The notes under the pieces: generated by a model
What the model saw: only the letters and a program-made list of their open reading frames with translations
Told to the model about the DNA's origin: nothing
The model's database searches: none
Translations under genes and position numbers: made by a program
In this document: positions 42,295 through 52,461 of the stretch, in pieces
Layout: every line of letters begins with the position of its first letter
Numbering within the stretch: position 1 is the first letter of the stretch
Assembly: GCA_905178155.1 (NCBI GenBank)
Contig: CAJINV010000004.1
Location: forward strand, 814,629-878,628
Source: Amoebophrya sp. A120
Taxonomy: Eukaryota; Sar; Dinophyceae; Syndiniales; Amoebophryaceae
Direction of reading: 5' to 3'
Length of the DNA stretch: 64,000 nt

Positions 42295-45200
42295 TCAAAA
42301 CGAAAAGCCGATTCCCGGGTTGGAGATTTGGCGCATGATTTCGATGACCTGCCCGTCTGGATTGTAGGTGGTCAACTTGACAAAAGACGGCTCCATCACG
42401 GAATCCAGGATGTGCTCCACGTCCGCCTGCTTCAAAACCCCCTCCTTGGTCAGGTGCTGCAGCATGGTGCTCTTATTGATCAAGAGCAGTCGGGCGGCCA
42501 AGATGTGTTCCAACATGATGAACATCTCGGGCGACTGTTTGTGCAGCTGGTACAGCTTCTCCGCCATGGCAGCTTCCAGTAAGTGGTTCACCGTGTTTTT
42601 GATGTGCGGAAAATCATCGAACACGGGCAGTTCCTCGATCAGAGTTTCGTTCACGATGATGAACGCGAAAATCGCCTCAAAATGCCGCTTGGAAATGTCC
42701 CACTTCGTGCGGAGCAGGCTAGATTCCGAAGGTTTGAACCACCTGCGCTGCTGATTATGATTTTTCTGGGAAGAAGCTTTTGCTTGTTTCGCTTTCTTCT
42801 CCTTCTGGAGCTGCTGTTTGTTTTTCGATTGAGCATTGCTATCGTCTGCTCCTTCCATGAGCTCTTTAGTCGTAGCACGACCACCACCAGCTCCTGCTCC
42901 CTGCAGATCATTGAGACTCGTGCTTTCCGCCAGACAGAGGCTGCTCCCGCTGTCGCCGTGGAGCCAATTGCTGAATTTCCACCGCAGGCCGACGCCGGAA
43001 CTCAAGCAGTGGAGTAAGCAGTCCCAGAAGACTTCCAAACTGGCCTCGCACTGCACTCGGTGGGGCTGGAGGTGGAGTTCCGGAAAGTGTCCGTTCGTCA
43101 GAAAGCAGTACTCTTGCAGCTCCCCCTGGACCGCCTCTTGTGCGTATTCGAAGGCCTCTATCACATGTAAAAATGTCTGGGTCTGGAAGAATTCATGTTT
43201 GTCATGCTTGTCTGGCATGACCCTTAAATCTGTCATGCACGTTACCCAAGAGCTCCGCTTTTCTGTGATGCAGAAGCGCACTTTGTCATGCAGAATAGGC
43301 AACGCCTAGGAGCTCAGAAACTTGTCATGCTGAGCCAGCATCTGTAGCCTCATCATGAGACGCCACCCAGCATCACAAGTTTCCAGACCCAGACATTTTT
43401 ACATTTGGTAGCCTCCATCAAGGCACGATACGTCAACTCGGAAATCACTTGCAACTCGTACATATCAAATGCAAAAGTGTCTGGGTCGGGAAGATTGCGA
43501 GATTTGTCATGCTTGTCTGGGATGACCAAAAAGTTTGTGATGCATTTCCAAGAAGACACCCTTTCGTCTGTTATGCATTGTCATGCGAAAAACGCAACAC
43601 AACGAAGCGCAGATATTTCTCATGCTTGGCTGGGCATTGCAGAGCATTCACTATTCCCAACACAGCATTACAAGTTTCCAGACCCAGACATATTTGCATT
43701 TGATAGTACAGTTCGCTGTACCCCGCGAAAGACGCGTCGAGGATGGTTTGGTACAGCTCCGCAGCGGTTTCAATGTCCGCCGTGATCGCCTGCCGCACGT
43801 TCAGCATGGAAATCGTGTTGGACATGTTGTGCGGATTGGAACTGTTGGGCGCATAATTACTGTTGCAGCTTTTGCTGCCGGACGCGAGGAAGGTGTTGTC
43901 ATCTTCATCAGAGTTGTTGCCAGATTTTTGCAGCCCGTCGGGCGAAGATCCATCTCCACAACCTGCTGCTCCACGAAGACGACCGCTCCCGCGGCCAATG
44001 CGATCCTGTTCGCAGGAGCGGTGTCTGGGTAGAGACGGTGGCCGGTGCGGCGTGCGCAGGTTTGTGTCGTTGATGATTGTACCACCTGCGATGTTGCTTG
44101 TGTCAACTGCATGAGCTGCTTGCGGACCTGTTCCGTTGAACCCCGAAGTTGTAGATAATGGAAGCAGTACCCCTGCCGAATTCCTCCTTCGCTGTTGTTC
44201 TACTTGCTGTTGATGTCCCGCACCTCCCGCCCGAGCAGCTTTGTCTTGGCTGATAGACCGCCGGAATTCATCCAGAACTAAAAGCGACGAAGTGGAAGCC
44301 TTCTTATTTTGCAGCAACTCCTCGCTCATTTCACTCGTACTGTCCCGCGGACCACCTCCTCTGGTGGGAAACATACCACGGGTAGATGATTTCATAGTAG
44401 TTCCGAATGCCCCACCGTCCACCTCCTCTTCCCCCCCTCCACCTACCGGAAGCGGCGATTCGTTGTCGATAATGGAGATCCTTACGCTCTTCCGCGCCTC
44501 CCCGCGGTTGTCGATGTTCGAGGACGCGCGGCCGCGGGTGCTGTTCTGGAGGATGGATTTTGGCTGCAGGAGGGCGGCAGTGGTCATCGTCATGCTGGGC
44601 GAAACCGCGAGTTCGGGGTGGTCTTCGAACATGGAGTTCTTATTCATCAGGTCGGAGGAACTCTCTTGATGACCATGTATTTCGTCCTGCTCCACGAGCT
44701 CCGCTGAATTCCGGCCAGTTTTACAGATGATGCTGTTCTTCGCAGTCTTCGTCCTGGTTGTAGTTGACGTAGTTTTGTCATTTGCAAAAACGTCCGCCAC
44801 AGCAGCTCCGCTATTTAATGTCGCAGTTTCTTCAACAGCTCCACCACAACCGACATTTTCGTCCACAGACTGCCTGTGCGCGGCCGGCGTGATGTCTGCG
44901 TCTTGGTCGGTCTCTGATTCGTCGTAACTGCGCCGTAGCATCTCTTCATTCGCAATCAGATGATCCTCCAACTGGGAGCTAGTGCTGTTTCGTTTATTGA
45001 TATTGGCACAGGCGCCAACGTTTACGTTATGCCCGTTATTGTTCATCCCAACGCCGCCTACATCCAACACCGAGCCATTCACGAGATCAATCTTCGAGCT
45101 GGCTCCAAAATCAGTTCCACCAGGACCTTCGTTGCTTTTCAGTTTTTCCGTGTGCTTCGTGACGCGTTGGTTCTTGATCGCTTTGTTAAAGAAGCGAATC

Positions 45201-48200
45201 AGGCTGCGCAGCGTCCGGGGCTCGTTCGACGGGAGAGAGGCGATGACGGTGTCTAAAGGCAGGTCTTCGTGGTCGATTAAATTACTGATCCGCTTTCCAA
45301 ACAGCTCGTCAGGATGATCCTGATCGTTCTCACTGCTTTCGACGTGAAGATTCACCGTGTCGGTTTCATTGACATTCTCGTTGCTGTTTACGCGCTTCGG
45401 CGGTCCGTGTTCTCTAATTGATGCGGTAGATCTTCCCGCATGTTGACAAAACGCCGCCATCTCGACGTCCACAGCTTGGTGCTTGTTCAACATCTTCCGG
45501 CTCGTCGTGTCACCATCCTCTTCGAAATAACTCCTGCTTCCCGAGCGGAGTTCAGATAATAACTGCTGCGAAGTGGCGGGCGGCCGGGAATCTATTTCAT
45601 CCAAACCCGTCAAATAAAGCTGCGAAGTACTAGAAGATGAACTTGCCTTCCCGATTGCCCCACCAGTCGCCAGGAATTCTTGCGTTTTGTTCGACCGCAA
45701 TCCCTGCAACACGCTCGCATTGGATTTCAGCGGGAACTCGAAGTTTTTCTTTTTCCCGGACCAACAAAGTAACGGCGTCTTGCTGGCGGAGAAGGCGGAG
45801 GAAGAGTTCTGGCAGGAAGATTTCCGCGGAATTCCGGGCCGGTGCAACTTCTTGCTCTTTGGATGAATCATGGCAACTCCTTGAACAGCAACAGCGGCAG
45901 CTCCAGGTCCAGGTGCAGAAGTGCCCATGGTTGTATAATTCTGCTTCTTTAACGGCACCCCCTCCACCACCACACTGGCACACGAACTTGTTGAACCGCG
46001 TCGCCCACGACCTGCGTAGTCGTGCCCACTCGACGTGTTCGAGTTTCGCTTCAACAACATCGTCGTGTTCCTGGCAGCTGCGTCAAGATCTAGTACATGA
46101 TCCTCCTCGGCGCCGCTGCTGGACAAGTCGGAGGATGTTTTCACTTTCTTCCTCTTTCTCTGCGACATGGTCGTGGTCATGATCTGTTGCTGCGCAATCG
46201 CCCCGGCAGAATTGGAATGCGACGTCGTGGTCCCACTGGTCCCAGCAGGGTATAAATGGTTCCGTAAGTCGCTCGCATTCAGCATTATGGATGTGTCACC
46301 TTTGAAATCGTCAAAGTTGAAATAGTTTGTCATGCATAAAACGGATACCAGTTAGACCTACAGTTTGTAGTCGGTGCATGGCAAATTTTCCCGGTCCTGG
46401 AAGCGAGTCTGTCATGCGGTTTAGGGCAAAAGAGCTGCCTTCTGTCATGCTAGTTAGCAGTCCAACTTTTGACCCTTACCAGGACTATAATCTGCCTCCC
46501 TTGGGTCCTCTGCAATAGAGTCACTTTTTGTATCGCATTTTATGCATTACAAATTATTTCAAGTTTGACGATTTCAAACCTGACGCTTCCATAAGCATCT
46601 CGCGTTGCGTACACAACGATAACCCGCGAACCGACGAGAATCAACTGTAAAAATGTCTGGGTCTGGAAACTTGTGATGCTGGGTGGCGTCTCATGATGAG
46701 GCCACAAATGCTGGCTCAGCATGACAAGTTTCTGAGCTTCTAGGTGTTGCCTATTCTGCATGACAAACTGCGTTCTTGCATCACAGAAAAATGGAGCTCT
46801 TGGGTAACGTGCATGACAGATTTAAGAGTCATGCCAGACAAGCATGACAAACATGCATTCTTCCAGACCCAGACATTTTTACATTTGATAACGAGAATTC
46901 GGACGCAAACTCGATCTTCGCACGGTACCGCGACTCTTTCTCCACGTTCAGCATCGAGGCCAGCTGCATCATCAATCGCTGGACCCGTTTGTCGGTGATC
47001 TGGGACTTGTTGTCCGCGGTTAAATTCCTCGCGATCGCGTCGTCTGAAGATTTGAAAATCCGGTGTAACTGCGGGATCAACAAGTCCAGGATCTCGAAGT
47101 TGCAGTTGTGGAAGAACCAGTGCTTCTGCATCTGTTTCTGTTTATTCTGTGCAAAAGTATCATACTCTTACAAATGCATTACAAATTTTCTCAGAATGAG
47201 ACATGAAATTTGTAATGCTGATTTACCTTGAGGAAAAGATTTGTAATGCATGACTGCATTACGAGTACGATACTTATTTTGCACAGGATACTGTTGCGCC
47301 TTGGACAAAATCTCCGCCTGGCACAGCGCGCGGTGGAGCAGTAAAGAGTGGTGCTTCGCGGAGTCGTAGACGGAGAGGTAGTGATACAGCGGCGTTTATC
47401 CTGAGAAAAAACACCCCCACCCCATAGACATAGTCAAGATGGGAAAGCTGCTAGACAAATCAGCCAGCTTTGGTTGTTGCGCATGACAAGTTTGGCCTCG
47501 TAGTGTGATTCTGTTTAAATTGTTCAGCAGCATCACAGAAGATCTGGCCTATTATACTGATTGAAGCATTACAAATTCCAAAACACGACCAGAAAACGCT
47601 TGGCATAGGGCTCCGCATGAGAAACATCTTGAGCATGCAGAATTGCATGAGAGCTATGGGGTGGGGACGTTTTTGCATTTGATAGCGTGATCGTCGTGCC
47701 GTTGATGAAGATCGTCAAGAGTGCGATCCCCGAGACGTGAAACGCGATCCGCGCCCGCGTACCAAATGTAAAAATGTCTGGGTCTGGAAGGATGCGAACT
47801 CGTCATGCAGCTTTTCCATGACCCATGAGGTCTGGAATGCAGGACCTAGCATGACAGATTCTGCGCGATCTCTTTCATGCCTATCCTGCATGAGAAACTC
47901 CCTCGCGGCTTGGTCAAAACTGGACGACTTATGGTAATCATGCAACACAGATTTTTGCATGCTTCAGATTTAGCATGACAAGTTGCATTCTTCCAGACCC
48001 AGACACTTTTACATTCGATACCGCGTCTCTAACGGCAACACGGTCGAACTCGTGTCTATGGGATTCTCAAACGTTTCATTCTCAACTGTTACATGAATTT
48101 GCGATGCGAGAATAGCAAAAGTGAGAGGAGGGATCGTGCGCGTCTTGCATGACAGATTTGGCGCCGATTATGAGCCTGCTTGGCCCTCTGGGAATTTGTC

Positions 48201-51071
48201 ATGCGAAGCAGCTTGATGGTGTCGATTCTGAAGGCAATTTTGCATGACAAATCATGTAACAGTTGAGAATGTAACAATTGAGAACGCCATAGTGTCGGAT
48301 TCGACCAAAATCGCCATCGCCAACCCAACCGCACCGCGTAAACCGCTGTACACGAGAATGATGCACTCCTTCATGGTCATGCCGTATCCGGACCTTTTCA
48401 AAAACGGGTACAAGACCGCCACGACAATGGCTCTCGTCAGGTGCACCAAAAAGTACAGCACGATCAGTTCGATCCAGTCTCGGGGGAGCAAATTGGCCTG
48501 GAAACTGTAGCGGTACCCCACCACGCCGGCGAGGACGAAGATCAACTCGTTGGACACCAACGCGAGAAACGCGATCACGGTGTGGTGCGAGTGCGCGTGC
48601 TCGCCCGCGATGCTGTACTGCCCCGTGGCGGACATTGCGAAGCCGAAGGTAACGATGGCGAGAACGGCCGACACCTCGATGTCGTGGTGGTCCGCGACGA
48701 AAAAGGTCCCGTAGGCGCCGACAATCACGATAAACAGCCCGACCTGGTAGGACGACTCCTTATTGTTGTTGATGTTCCCCGCGTTTTTCGTCACATTCCG
48801 GAGCAGAAACAGCGTGATGCAGAAAGAAATGATTCCGACAAAAATGCCGCCGAACGCCAAATACGCAAACTGAAACGTGACATCCGTGAAGGAAAACGGT
48901 TTCAACCCCTTTGCGAGGTCGAGGAAGACCAGAAACAGCAGCACCCCCGACCCGTCGTTTAGCAGCGCTTCGCCGGAGATCAGTAAAGTCAATTTCGCGG
49001 GCGCGTGAAGGTTGTGCAAAGCGCCAATGACCGCGACGGGGTCGGTCGCGGAAAGGATGGCACCGAGCAGGAGCGCTTCGGAAACCGTGAACCCCTGCCA
49101 GGAGGAGGAGGTGGAGGTGGAAGAAGTCGCAGCTAGGAGGCGGTTGGTGCTGTGTGTAGAAGAGGTTTGGCTCACGCTGAACGCTGTTGGCCCGTTTTCG
49201 TCTTGGTGTACTTCTTGCTGGGTCGTTTCTGTTCGCTGTTGTAGAAGTTGTTCCTGCTGCTGCAATTGTGGAGGGAGAAACACGAGTGAGCCCTGTTCCG
49301 GAATCAACGAGGACAACTCATTCGCGGCATTGGGAATGGTTCCCATGCTGGACGACCTTGCGGTAGTGAAAGGCGTACTGGAAGTAGAACCCGTAGAGGT
49401 AACACTCTCCGCCGCGTCCGCGAAAGCGCTCGAAGCGGTAGAGGGAAAGGGAGGCACTTCTGAATCCAGATCCATTGACGTAGAAGATCCTGGTAGCAAC
49501 GTCCCGGTACTAGCACCAGCTGGCGCGGCTCCACTCGGGCCGACCACCATTCCCTGTGCTGGTCCAGCTCCTGCTCCACCCGGAATTATGGTATAATTAC
49601 TTCCAGCTCCAAAAAACGTAAATTTTCCGAAGGTGAAGTACAAAAACGCCCCGGTCAGCACTGTGTTCAAAATCGCGCCGGGTAAGGCCAGCAGCAAACT
49701 GTTCGGCAAAACCCTCCTGCCCACGTGCCAAATGGTCTTCGCGGAGTCCTCATAGAGGAGCGCCGGGAGCAGAATCCAGAAGATCACTTTTGGGTCGATG
49801 TTCTGCGCCACTTCAACCGCTTCGGAAATTTCGTAATCCGGGCAAACGGAGGAAAAGTGGGACAGGAGCAAGCCCGCGCAGTACAACATGACGGAGTGCG
49901 GAAAGTCGAAGGGCAGGACTTTGTGCAGAACGTCCTGCAGCATCTGGCAGCAGGCGGAAATGAAGAGAGCGAGGAGAACGAAATAGAGCGGGTAAAATGA
50001 CCGGGACAGGATGTGCGACTCCGTGTGCAAGGTCTGCTCACCGTGGACCCTCATAGATGCGCGCTGCTGGAGTAGTCCTCCACCTGCTCCGCCGGGAGCT
50101 ATCTCTCCACCGCCCGCCGCTGCAGCTCCTCCGGAACCACCCTCAGCGTTCGCAGCAGCTGCTCCCGAAGATATTAATGCGATATTTTGCACATTTTTGT
50201 GCTCGTGCAGATAACTGTAGTCGACGAGGCAAATCGCTAGATAAGATTTGTAGTTCCGGCTGCGGTCCCGTGCGTCCGTCTTGGTTTGCAAGTACAATTT
50301 CGACGCTTGTTGGTCGTAGTAGCACCCCGCGTGCTTCATCAAATCCTGGGGTGTTTCTTCCAGGGGCTCCACGGTCAGGAGGAAAGACTTCGTGTGCGGG
50401 TCGACGGTTCTGCGTCTCAACCCAAGTTCGTAGTTCGCGACCCGGGCGCATTCTTCCGCGGTGAGAATTTGAAATTCGTGGTCGCACCTCTCGGGCGTTA
50501 GGTGGTACAGCTTGCTCGTCGGCGCGGTGGAAGGGGAAGAGATAGAATCTTCAAGAACCTCCGACGTGGCCGCAAGGACATCCCTTGTACCAGGTGATAG
50601 ATTTCGCCTTGCTCGTCCAACAGTGACGAATGGATTGGTGCTGCCCTCGTTCGTTTCAGAAATGCCACTGTGTCCAGCCGCCCACGATGATGAAAGTCGT
50701 GGTCGAGGTGGCCCTCGTGCTGACCCGGAAGCTGCAGCACGATTTCCCTTGCTCTTCCAAAGCAACAGCACCGGTGAGAGCAGCAAGCAGAGGGACAAGA
50801 GGGAATAGATCCCAGAACGAGTTTTCGAACAAGACTGATGCTTCGCCATCATTTTCAACTCCATCTTCGGTGATGACAATGCATTCACTCGCCACACAAT
50901 AAGTAGATACCCGGCAACAGCGAAAAGGATCAACTTGACAACCGATTTATTTCTTTGTCTCTCGGGCGGGGGGGGGGGGGGTGGTGAGCGTATGATTTTC
51001 AACAATCTTACTCGCATTCTCTCAGCAACAGACGATGTCGAACAACAAAATGAAGATTTTACATCCCGCAT
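42295..51071 (-). CDS. Na+/H+ exchanger (CPA1/NHE), nine exons with eight introners
   Basis: Exons are 51071-48283, 48069-48021, 47754-47685, 47391-47291, 47137-46891, 46633-46594, 46280-43706, 43457-43411 and 43153-42295. They total 6777 nt, or 2258 residues plus stop, in one frame throughout. The antiporter core in exon 1 shows LYCAGLLLSHF, the ion-site block SATDPVAVIGALHNLHAPAK (about residue 672) and ISGEALLNDGSGVLLFLVF (about 700), then VSAVLAIVTFGFAMSATGQY and SGLRGAVGLAMAILVESDT. Exon 3 supplies RARIAFHVSGIALLTIFING, the usual last membrane block. A cytosolic tail of about 1280 residues follows, Ser/Asn-rich in exon 7 and helical at the end. The family exchanges Na+ (or K+) for H+ at plasma or organelle membranes; the long tail recalls SOS1-type exchangers, but that subtype is inference. 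Exon 1 also encodes a proline run over a G tract near 50970. The ATG at 51071 is the first in frame. Confidence 0.9.
43159..43410. mobile_element. Introner element, TGTCTGGGTCTGGAA core (copy 1)
   Basis: The ends are TATCACATGTAAAAATGTCT and (inverted) TACCAAATGTAAAAATGTCT, then GGGTCTGGAA. The coding-strand TSD is GAGGC (43154-43158 and 43411-43415). The join gives RALMEAFEYAQE in frame. Its full reverse complement matches the element at 46639-46890 almost base for base. Its TSD is the only one in the window allowing even a GC-AG border. Confidence 0.95.
43463..43705. mobile_element. Introner element (TATCAAATGCAAA, TGTCTGGG core)
   Basis: The ends are TATCAAATGCAAAAGTGTCT and (inverted) TATCAAATGCAAATATGTCT. 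The coding-strand TSD is TGTAC (43458-43462 and 43706-43710). Excision gives GYSELYELQVISEL in frame. It is separated from the next element by a 47-bp exon. Confidence 0.95.
46286..46593. mobile_element. Introner element (TATGGA family) in exchanger gene
   Basis: The ends are TATGGATGTGTCACCTTTGA and (inverted) TATGGAAGCGTCAGGTTTGA. The coding-strand TSD is ATGCT (46281-46285 and 46594-46598). The join gives TQREMLNASDLRNH in frame. The terminal 40 bases match the copy at 36925-37231; the middle is diverged. Confidence 0.95.
46639..46890. mobile_element. Introner element, TGTCTGGGTCTGGAA core (copy 2, opposite orientation)
   Basis: The ends are AATCAACTGTAAAAATGTCT and (inverted) TATCAAATGTAAAAATGTCT. 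The coding-strand TSD is CTCGT (46634-46638 and 46891-46895). Excision gives EFASEFSSVRGLS in frame. It is the near-identical reverse complement of the element at 43159-43410. Confidence 0.95.
47143..47290. mobile_element. Introner element (TATCCTGTGCAAAA family) in exchanger gene
   Basis: The ends are TATTCTGTGCAAAAGTATCA and (inverted) TATCCTGTGCAAAATAAGTA. The coding-strand TSD is AACAG (47138-47142 and 47291-47295). The join gives SKAQQKQMQKHWFF in frame. It is 148 bases long and related to 37262-37406 in opposite orientation. Confidence 0.95.
47397..47684. mobile_element. Introner element (CCCCACCCCATAG core)
   Basis: The ends are TATCCTGAGAAAAAACACCC (then CCACCCCATAG) and, inverted, TATCAAATGCAAAAACGTCC (then CCACCCCATAG). 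The coding-strand repeats are CACGC and AACGC, four of five matching. The join gives FINGTTITPLYHYL in frame. The two outer ends come from two different terminal types (TATCCTG and TATCAAATG), which makes it look like a hybrid. Confidence 0.92.
47760..48020. mobile_element. Introner element, TGTCTGGGTCTGGAA core (interior variant)
   Basis: The ends are TACCAAATGTAAAAATGTCT and (inverted) TATCGAATGTAAAAGTGTCT. The coding-strand TSD is CGCGG (47755-47759 and 48021-48025). Excision gives LPLETRARIAFHV, exactly in the frame of the conserved last membrane block. The interior is closer to the decayed copy at 4317-4614 than to 43159-43410. Confidence 0.95.
48074..48282. mobile_element. Introner element (CATTCTCAACTGTTACATGA core)
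   Basis: A perfect inverted CATTCTCAACTGTTACATGA lies near both ends, with an outer imperfect extension. The flanking repeat is AACG (48070-48073 and 48283-48286), four bases instead of five. Excision gives ESDTMAFENPIDTSS in frame. It is the only copy of this core in the window. Confidence 0.88.
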
Positions 51072-51309
51072 GGCGTTTTTTGCTGCTTCTGCTTCCCGAA
51101 TGCGCGGCGAACTAGAAAATGTACTTCTAGGTCTGCGTCAAGTTCAAGAACTGTGGAAAAAGCAAAACATAAAGAAATTCGAGATCCCCATGAATCACTT
51201 CGCGAGGACCAACTCCCCTGCTCCGTATCCAGACGAAAATTATCAACATGCTGTCCTCGTGTAAAATCCCTCACGGTCACGGAGCCTGGAAAATAAAAGT
51301 TCGTCAGCT

Positions 51310-52275
51310 GCTTTCCAAATTGATTAGAAGCCATGATGAAGTGCTCGCGCGTGACAACACGTCAGATCTAGATCTTTCTAGTGGTCGGGGTTTGAAGATA
51401 ATAAAAGTCAAGTTTTGACTTGAATTTAGGGGGGAATACAAGAATGTCACGCATGCGAACTATTTTAACTAGTTTTTGTTTTTTGTTTTCAAGAGGGACT
51501 TTTACCTGTTTGATTTTGATTTGATTTTCTTTTGATTATTCACCCGTAGATGATTAGCTATGCGCGCAATAAGAACAACACTTCGGCCCTTGCCGTCTCA
51601 CCATCAAGAACCTCTCTACCCGATGAAGTAGACCTAATGAGGACAGGTCGGGGCTTGAAGATAATAAAAAAAAAAATAGTAATACTAAATGGGTGATGAA
51701 CTTCTTGCTGCAATAGAACACGACCGTCAGATAGAAAAAAGTAAAAGATCAAGTTAGGGTTAGCATAAATAGTATAAAAATTCTTCTTTGAACAAGGGGG
51801 GTGTTGGTCTTTGTTTGGTACTTTTCAGTGCAATTTCAATTTGGGTTTGATGCTTAGTAGTTGGTTGACAAAAGCAAAAGCGAAACGAAAACCAAAACCG
51901 AATTATAAAGTAAACGTAAAGCGAATCATAATAAAACAAAAACAGTGACTACAGAGCAAGGCTTCTTGTGATGTATGATCATGATGTCTGTGGAATTGGA
52001 AAAACAAATATTTACAAGCTTGTTCGGATCGTAATCGTATTTCTCCAGATCCAAAAACGAAATATGCGCTATCCACTCCTCTACTCCCCAGAAGAGTCGT
52101 CACTTTCGTCGTCGACGTCACCTCCTTTACTCCCCTTGCGCGCCCCGTTCTTCGCTTTTTTATTTTTCGAGGCCGCAAGCGCAACCGCCATAATGCCGGT
52201 TGTCGGCAACTACAACATGTTGTCGTTACCATCGTCCATTTGTTTGGAGGTATCGGTACGGGTAAGACACTTATT
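51310..52275 (-). pseudogene. Truncated duplicate of the Met/Lys-rich gene 3' end
   Basis: The segment parallels 58890-59550 over several blocks: CTCCTCTACTC near the stop, GCGCGCCCCGTT, AACCGCCATAATGCCGG, TGCAATTTCAAT, TAGTTGGTTGACA-type and GGGTGATGAA-type motifs. On the minus strand it preserves the C-terminal coding end (GIMAVALAASKNKKAKNGAR ... DDESDDSSGE then stop), very like the end of the gene at 59391. Just upstream the frame is broken by stops and small indels, and the repeat region is absent. The flank carries an internal duplication (GGTCGGGGTTTGAAGATAAT type at about 51390 and 51645). It is a fragment, not a functional copy. Confidence 0.75.
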
Positions 52276-52461
52276 TTTCGTGCACATTTAGCTTAAACTT
52301 AAAGGTTGTTCGATGCGAATGCGATTCTTTTTACTTTGACATCAATCCGTCAGAATTTCATTCACATTCGTGGCCCAACAGCCGGGACCTCCCATGATTG
52401 AAGCTCTCCGGAGGTACTACGTGCAGCTCGACGAACGTCATGGCTCGACCTCCTCGACCTG

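Noticed and set aside
43583-46182. Plus-strand open frames opposite the exchanger tail
   Set aside because: They are antisense shadows of a minus-strand exon whose frame is fixed by motifs and by eight in-phase junctions.
43571-46333. A separate 920-codon gene starting MTNYFNFDDFKGDTS
   Set aside because: Its first residues lie inside an introner and its end reads into another. The frame joins both neighbours in phase, so it is exon 7 of the exchanger.
43801-48290. CRISPR-like repeats (repeated TGTCTGGGTCTGGAA blocks)
   Set aside because: The blocks are inverted pairs at element ends, not regularly spaced direct repeats, and the host is eukaryotic.
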